This document shows positions 61,801 to 64,000 of a DNA stretch of 64,000 nt, in pieces. The notes below the pieces were generated by a model, which was given only the letters and a program-made list of their open reading frames with translations, had not been told where the DNA came from and did no database searches. Source of the stretch: Pseudomonas sp. 21 (lineage in GTDB: Bacteria > Pseudomonadota > Gammaproteobacteria > Pseudomonadales > Pseudomonadaceae); NCBI RefSeq assembly GCF_000955805.1, contig NZ_JYOA01000019.1, positions 26,479-90,478 of the forward strand, written 5' to 3'. How positions within the stretch are numbered: position 1 is the first letter of the stretch; each line of letters starts with the position of its first letter. Both the position numbers and the translations under genes were made by a program.

Positions 61801-62700
61801 TCACTGCACGTCCTGGTAGAGCCCCGGCAGTTCGTAGCGCATGCCGTAGGCCGCGTAGAGCTTTTCCATCGCGCCGCTGCGCACCAGTTCCTCCAGTTCG
61901 CCGTCCAGCGCGTTGGAGAGCTGGCGATTGCTTTCATGCACCGCCATGCCGATGTCCCACTCGGGCTGACCGAGGGCGGGATAGGTGTTCCCGGCGTTCT
62001 TCAGATGCTCGTCGGCGGCTTGCGCGCGCATCCAGTCCAGTTCGCCGCGCAGGGCCATCACCGCGTCCACCTTGCCTGCGCGCATGCCGTCGAAGGCCGC
62101 CTGGGTGCTGGGGAAGTGCACGGTCATGCGGCTGAGCTGGCCGCCCAGCACCGAGGTCAGGTAGAACGACGGCACGCTGTCCAGCTCGACGCCGATGGGG
62201 TGTTCGCGGAACGCCGCGATGGTATCCACCTCGGGCAGGCGACGGTCATCGCTGACCACCTGCCAGCGCTCGCGCTGGTAAGGACCGAACATCACCACCT
62301 GCTCATTGGCGAACTCGCCGACGTCATTGCGCCGGTTGGCGTACTGGCGGTCGTAGGGCACGCGCAGCATCACGTCGGCGACCACGCCGGGGCGCAGGTA
62401 GTGGCCCTTCCAGATGAAGTTGCGCAGGTCGTCGTCCAGGCGTTCGCCGGGGGTCACCCAGAGGAACTCCGCCCGCAGGCCCAGCCCGCTGGCCAGGCGC
62501 TGCGCAAGGTCGACGTCGACCCCACGTGGCTGCCCGCCCTGCATGAAGCTGTAGGGCGGGAAGTTCTCGTACACGGCCACTCGCAGCACGCCGCTGGCGA
62601 CCATGTCCTCGTAGGGGCGCACCCCGGCCTGCGCCTGCCCCAGCAGCAGGCACAGGGCCAGACTCAGGAGCGCGCCGATCAGCAGATTGGGCAGGCGCAT
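61801..62700 (-). CDS. Quinoprotein-associated periplasmic solute-binding protein
   Basis: A 299-residue family 3 solute-binding-like protein with a signal peptide (about 1-26, ending AQA). It has RVAVYENFPPYSFMQGGQPR and GVDVDLAQRLASGLGL at the front and the hinge GKVDAVMALRGELDWM in the second lobe. Such proteins sit beside PQQ alcohol dehydrogenases without any ABC permease. They may help maturation or loading of the enzyme or its metal, but this is not shown. A GTG 9 bp upstream overlaps the cytochrome stop; the ATG at 62700 has the better ribosome spacing. Confidence 0.87.
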   Translation of the reverse strand: MRLPNLLIGALLSLALCLLLGQAQAGVRPYEDMVASGVLRVAVYENFPPYSFMQGGQPRGVDVDLAQRLASGLGLRAEFLWVTPGERLDDDLRNFIWKGHYLRPGVVADVMLRVPYDRQYANRRNDVGEFANEQVVMFGPYQRERWQVVSDDRRLPEVDTIAAFREHPIGVELDSVPSFYLTSVLGGQLSRMTVHFPSTQAAFDGMRAGKVDAVMALRGELDWMRAQAADEHLKNAGNTYPALGQPEWDIGMAVHESNRQLSNALDGELEELVRSGAMEKLYAAYGMRYELPGLYQDVQ

Positions 62701-62705
62701 GGCGA

Positions 62706-63143
62706 TCACTCTTCCACGTGCACGCTGTCCAGGTAGGTGCGGATCGCCCAGAGGCCTTCCTGGCTGATGTAGTCGGCCATCTTCGGCATGTACACCGCAC
62801 CGTCACGCACTGCGCCGTTGATCACCCGCTCCTTGAACCACTCATCGCCCTCGGCGCCCACGTCGAGCATGCGCAGGTCGGGAGCGATGCCGCCGGACTT
62901 GGCTTCCAGCCCGTGGCAGCGCGCGCAGTTCTGGTTGTACGCCGAAGCGCCGATCTCCACCGCCTTGGCGTGGTTGGCGTAGGGCTCGCGGTAGGGGTTG
63001 GTGTCGCGCCATTCCTTGCCCAGCGGTTCCAGCCCCGTGGTATCCACTGCCTGGGGCGTCACATTGCCGTGGGACAGGGCCAGACCCGAAACACCCAGGC
63101 CGCCCACTAACAGCAGGCCACACAGCACGTTCTTGTTGTTCAT
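62706..63143 (-). CDS. pedF: Cytochrome c550, electron acceptor of the alcohol dehydrogenase
   Basis: A 145-residue periplasmic c-type cytochrome: a signal peptide (about 1-25, ending LALSHG), heme motif CARCH at 73-77, and a likely methionine ligand in AVYMPKMADY. It corresponds to ExaB/PedF, which takes electrons from PQQ alcohol dehydrogenases and passes them to terminal oxidases. AGAGGA precedes the ATG. It is the first gene of a run with the binding protein, SoxYZ-like and metallohydrolase genes. A TACCAA box lies 114 bp upstream. Confidence 0.92.
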   Translation of the reverse strand: MNNKNVLCGLLLVGGLGVSGLALSHGNVTPQAVDTTGLEPLGKEWRDTNPYREPYANHAKAVEIGASAYNQNCARCHGLEAKSGGIAPDLRMLDVGAEGDEWFKERVINGAVRDGAVYMPKMADYISQEGLWAIRTYLDSVHVEE

Positions 63144-63256
63144 CACTTCATCCTCTCATCGAGATGCTTGGCAAGGCACGGCGCCAGGAACGACGCCTGT
63201 GATGAGATGGTAAGAACGCGCGGCCGGCGGCCGAATCCTGCTTTGGATGCTCCCGC

Positions 63257-63271
63257 CTACTCCCTTGGTAC
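63257..63271 (-). promoter_or_regulatory. TACCAA box upstream of the cytochrome c550 gene
   Basis: On the minus strand GTACCAAGGGAGTAG, 114 bp before the start codon. The larger CTAGTACCAAGGGAGTAG has partial dyad symmetry. It is also 140 bp before the divergent AhpD-like gene and could serve both. Confidence 0.6.
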
Positions 63272-63411
63272 TAGAACGGCGGTCGGCCACGATCGTTGAA
63301 TGGCCCCATTGGTCTGCCGGTATTGCCGGGAATTGGCTATTCGAAGGTGACGCCGCGAGCGGTAACTTAGCTCCATTCCCGCACTACCGCGGGCCCCCAC
63401 TGGAGATCACC

Positions 63412-63846
63412 ATGAGCGCACGTATCGAATGGGCCAAAGCCTCCCCCGACGCCTACAAGGCCATGCTCGGCCTGGAACAGGCCCTGGCCAAGTCCGGGCT
63501 GGAGACCTCGCTGCTGGAGCTGATCCGCCTGCGCGCCTCGCAGATCAACGGCTGTGCCTACTGCGTGAACATGCATGCCAATGACGCGCGCAAGGCCGGC
63601 GAGACCGAGGCGCGGCTGCAGACCCTGAGCGTCTGGGAGGAAACCCGCTTCTTCACCGAACGCGAGCGTGCCGCCCTGACTTGGGTGGAAAGCCTCACCC
63701 GCCTGCCGGAGAAGCACGCCCCGCAGCACCAGTTCGACACCCTGCGCGAGCACTTCAGCGACGCCGAGATCGCCAACCTGACCCTGGCGATTGCCACCAT
63801 CAATGCCTGGAACCGCTTTGGCGTGGGCATGGCGATGGTGCCCTGA
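63412..63846 (+). CDS. Carboxymuconolactone decarboxylase/AhpD-like protein
   Basis: A 144-residue protein of the AhpD-like class of the CMD family. The redox motif GCAYCVNMH (CxxC then H) lies about residue 47, and the helical TLAIATINAWNRFG segment near the end is typical. Members reduce peroxides or act as thiol-disulphide partners. GGAG is 6 bp before the ATG at 63412; the open frame upstream is not conserved-looking. It is divergent from cytochrome c550, so it may protect cells during alcohol oxidation; that is inference. Confidence 0.88.
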   Translation: MSARIEWAKASPDAYKAMLGLEQALAKSGLETSLLELIRLRASQINGCAYCVNMHANDARKAGETEARLQTLSVWEETRFFTERERAALTWVESLTRLPEKHAPQHQFDTLREHFSDAEIANLTLAIATINAWNRFGVGMAMVP

Positions 63847-63863
63847 GCAACACGATCTGCTCC

Positions 63864-64000
63864 CGTAGGATGGTGTGGAGCGCAGCGATACCCATCCTAC
63901 GAACTACATCTGTGGCTCGCGTTTGGCGCATTACCCGGCACGGGTTATGCGCCAAACGGTTCAACCGGCATTCCCCTGTAGGAGCGCCCCATGGGCGCGA
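63864..64000. repeat. Intergenic repeats at the right edge
   Basis: CGTAGGATGG and CCATCCTACG (63864-63901) enclose a GCGCAGCGATA core. GTTTGGCGCATTACCCG (63921-63937) and CGGGTTATGCGCCAAAC (63941-63957) form a 17-bp stem with one mismatch and a 3-nt loop. A REP-like TGTAGGAGCGCCCCATGGGC begins at about 63978 and runs to the edge. Confidence 0.8.

Overview
The window is high-GC Gammaproteobacterial chromosome, almost certainly a Pseudomonas of the P. aeruginosa / P. nitroreducens / P. citronellolis type. The evidence is remembered gene order rather than a search: one block matches the P. aeruginosa TonB receptor-gcd-oprB locus, another matches the ercS-ercA-pqqH-pqqEDCBA block, and a third matches the P. 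putida ped order (cytochrome c, binding protein, SoxYZ-like protein, metallohydrolase, pedH, aldehyde dehydrogenase). Gaps carry the short inverted repeats typical of Pseudomonas. No tRNA, rRNA, CRISPR array, insertion sequence or prophage gene was seen.

Layout. 1-9.5 kb: the end of a CoA-transferase gene, a ParD-like/methionine aminopeptidase pair, a short-chain dehydrogenase facing an AraC regulator, and a second AraC regulator followed by a three-part MFS efflux operon and a methyltransferase. 9.5-13.4 kb: a lysozyme-inhibitor-like protein, a CSS-EAL phosphodiesterase gene broken by one amber codon, and a response regulator fused to PAS and ATPase-like domains. 13.6-20.6 kb: an apparent amine or amino-acid locus (MFS transporter, PotD-type binding protein, PucR regulator, cupin, FAD amine oxidase) and a secreted hypothetical protein. 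20.8-27 kb: a PqqU/YncD-type TonB receptor facing membrane glucose dehydrogenase and an OprB porin. 27.1-42.7 kb: YegP, a diguanylate cyclase, and a dense signalling block of five histidine kinases plus CheR- and CheB-like enzymes. 42.7-63.9 kb: ercA, pqqH, pqqEDCBA, an AcoR-type sigma-54 activator, a quinohemoprotein alcohol dehydrogenase with aldA, exaC, pedH and its helper genes, cytochrome c550 and an AhpD-like protein.

How it fits together. Much of the window concerns PQQ: making it (pqqA-E, pqqH), probably taking it up (PqqU-like receptor), and using it in three dehydrogenases (Gcd, a Ca-type quinohemoprotein alcohol dehydrogenase, and a lanthanide-type PedH). Aldehydes from alcohol oxidation would pass to AldA and ExaC. 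Two promoter types separate the alcohol genes. The quinohemoprotein-aldA operon has a consensus sigma-54 promoter with an array of CGCRACASCTGTMGCG-like sites. The same architecture precedes the sigma-54 activator gene, suggesting an autoregulated circuit. In contrast, pqqA, exaC, pedH and the cytochrome gene share a TACCAA-centred box 103-114 nt before their start codons, suggesting one ErbR/PedR-type regulon. Both are inferences from reading the DNA and have not been tested.
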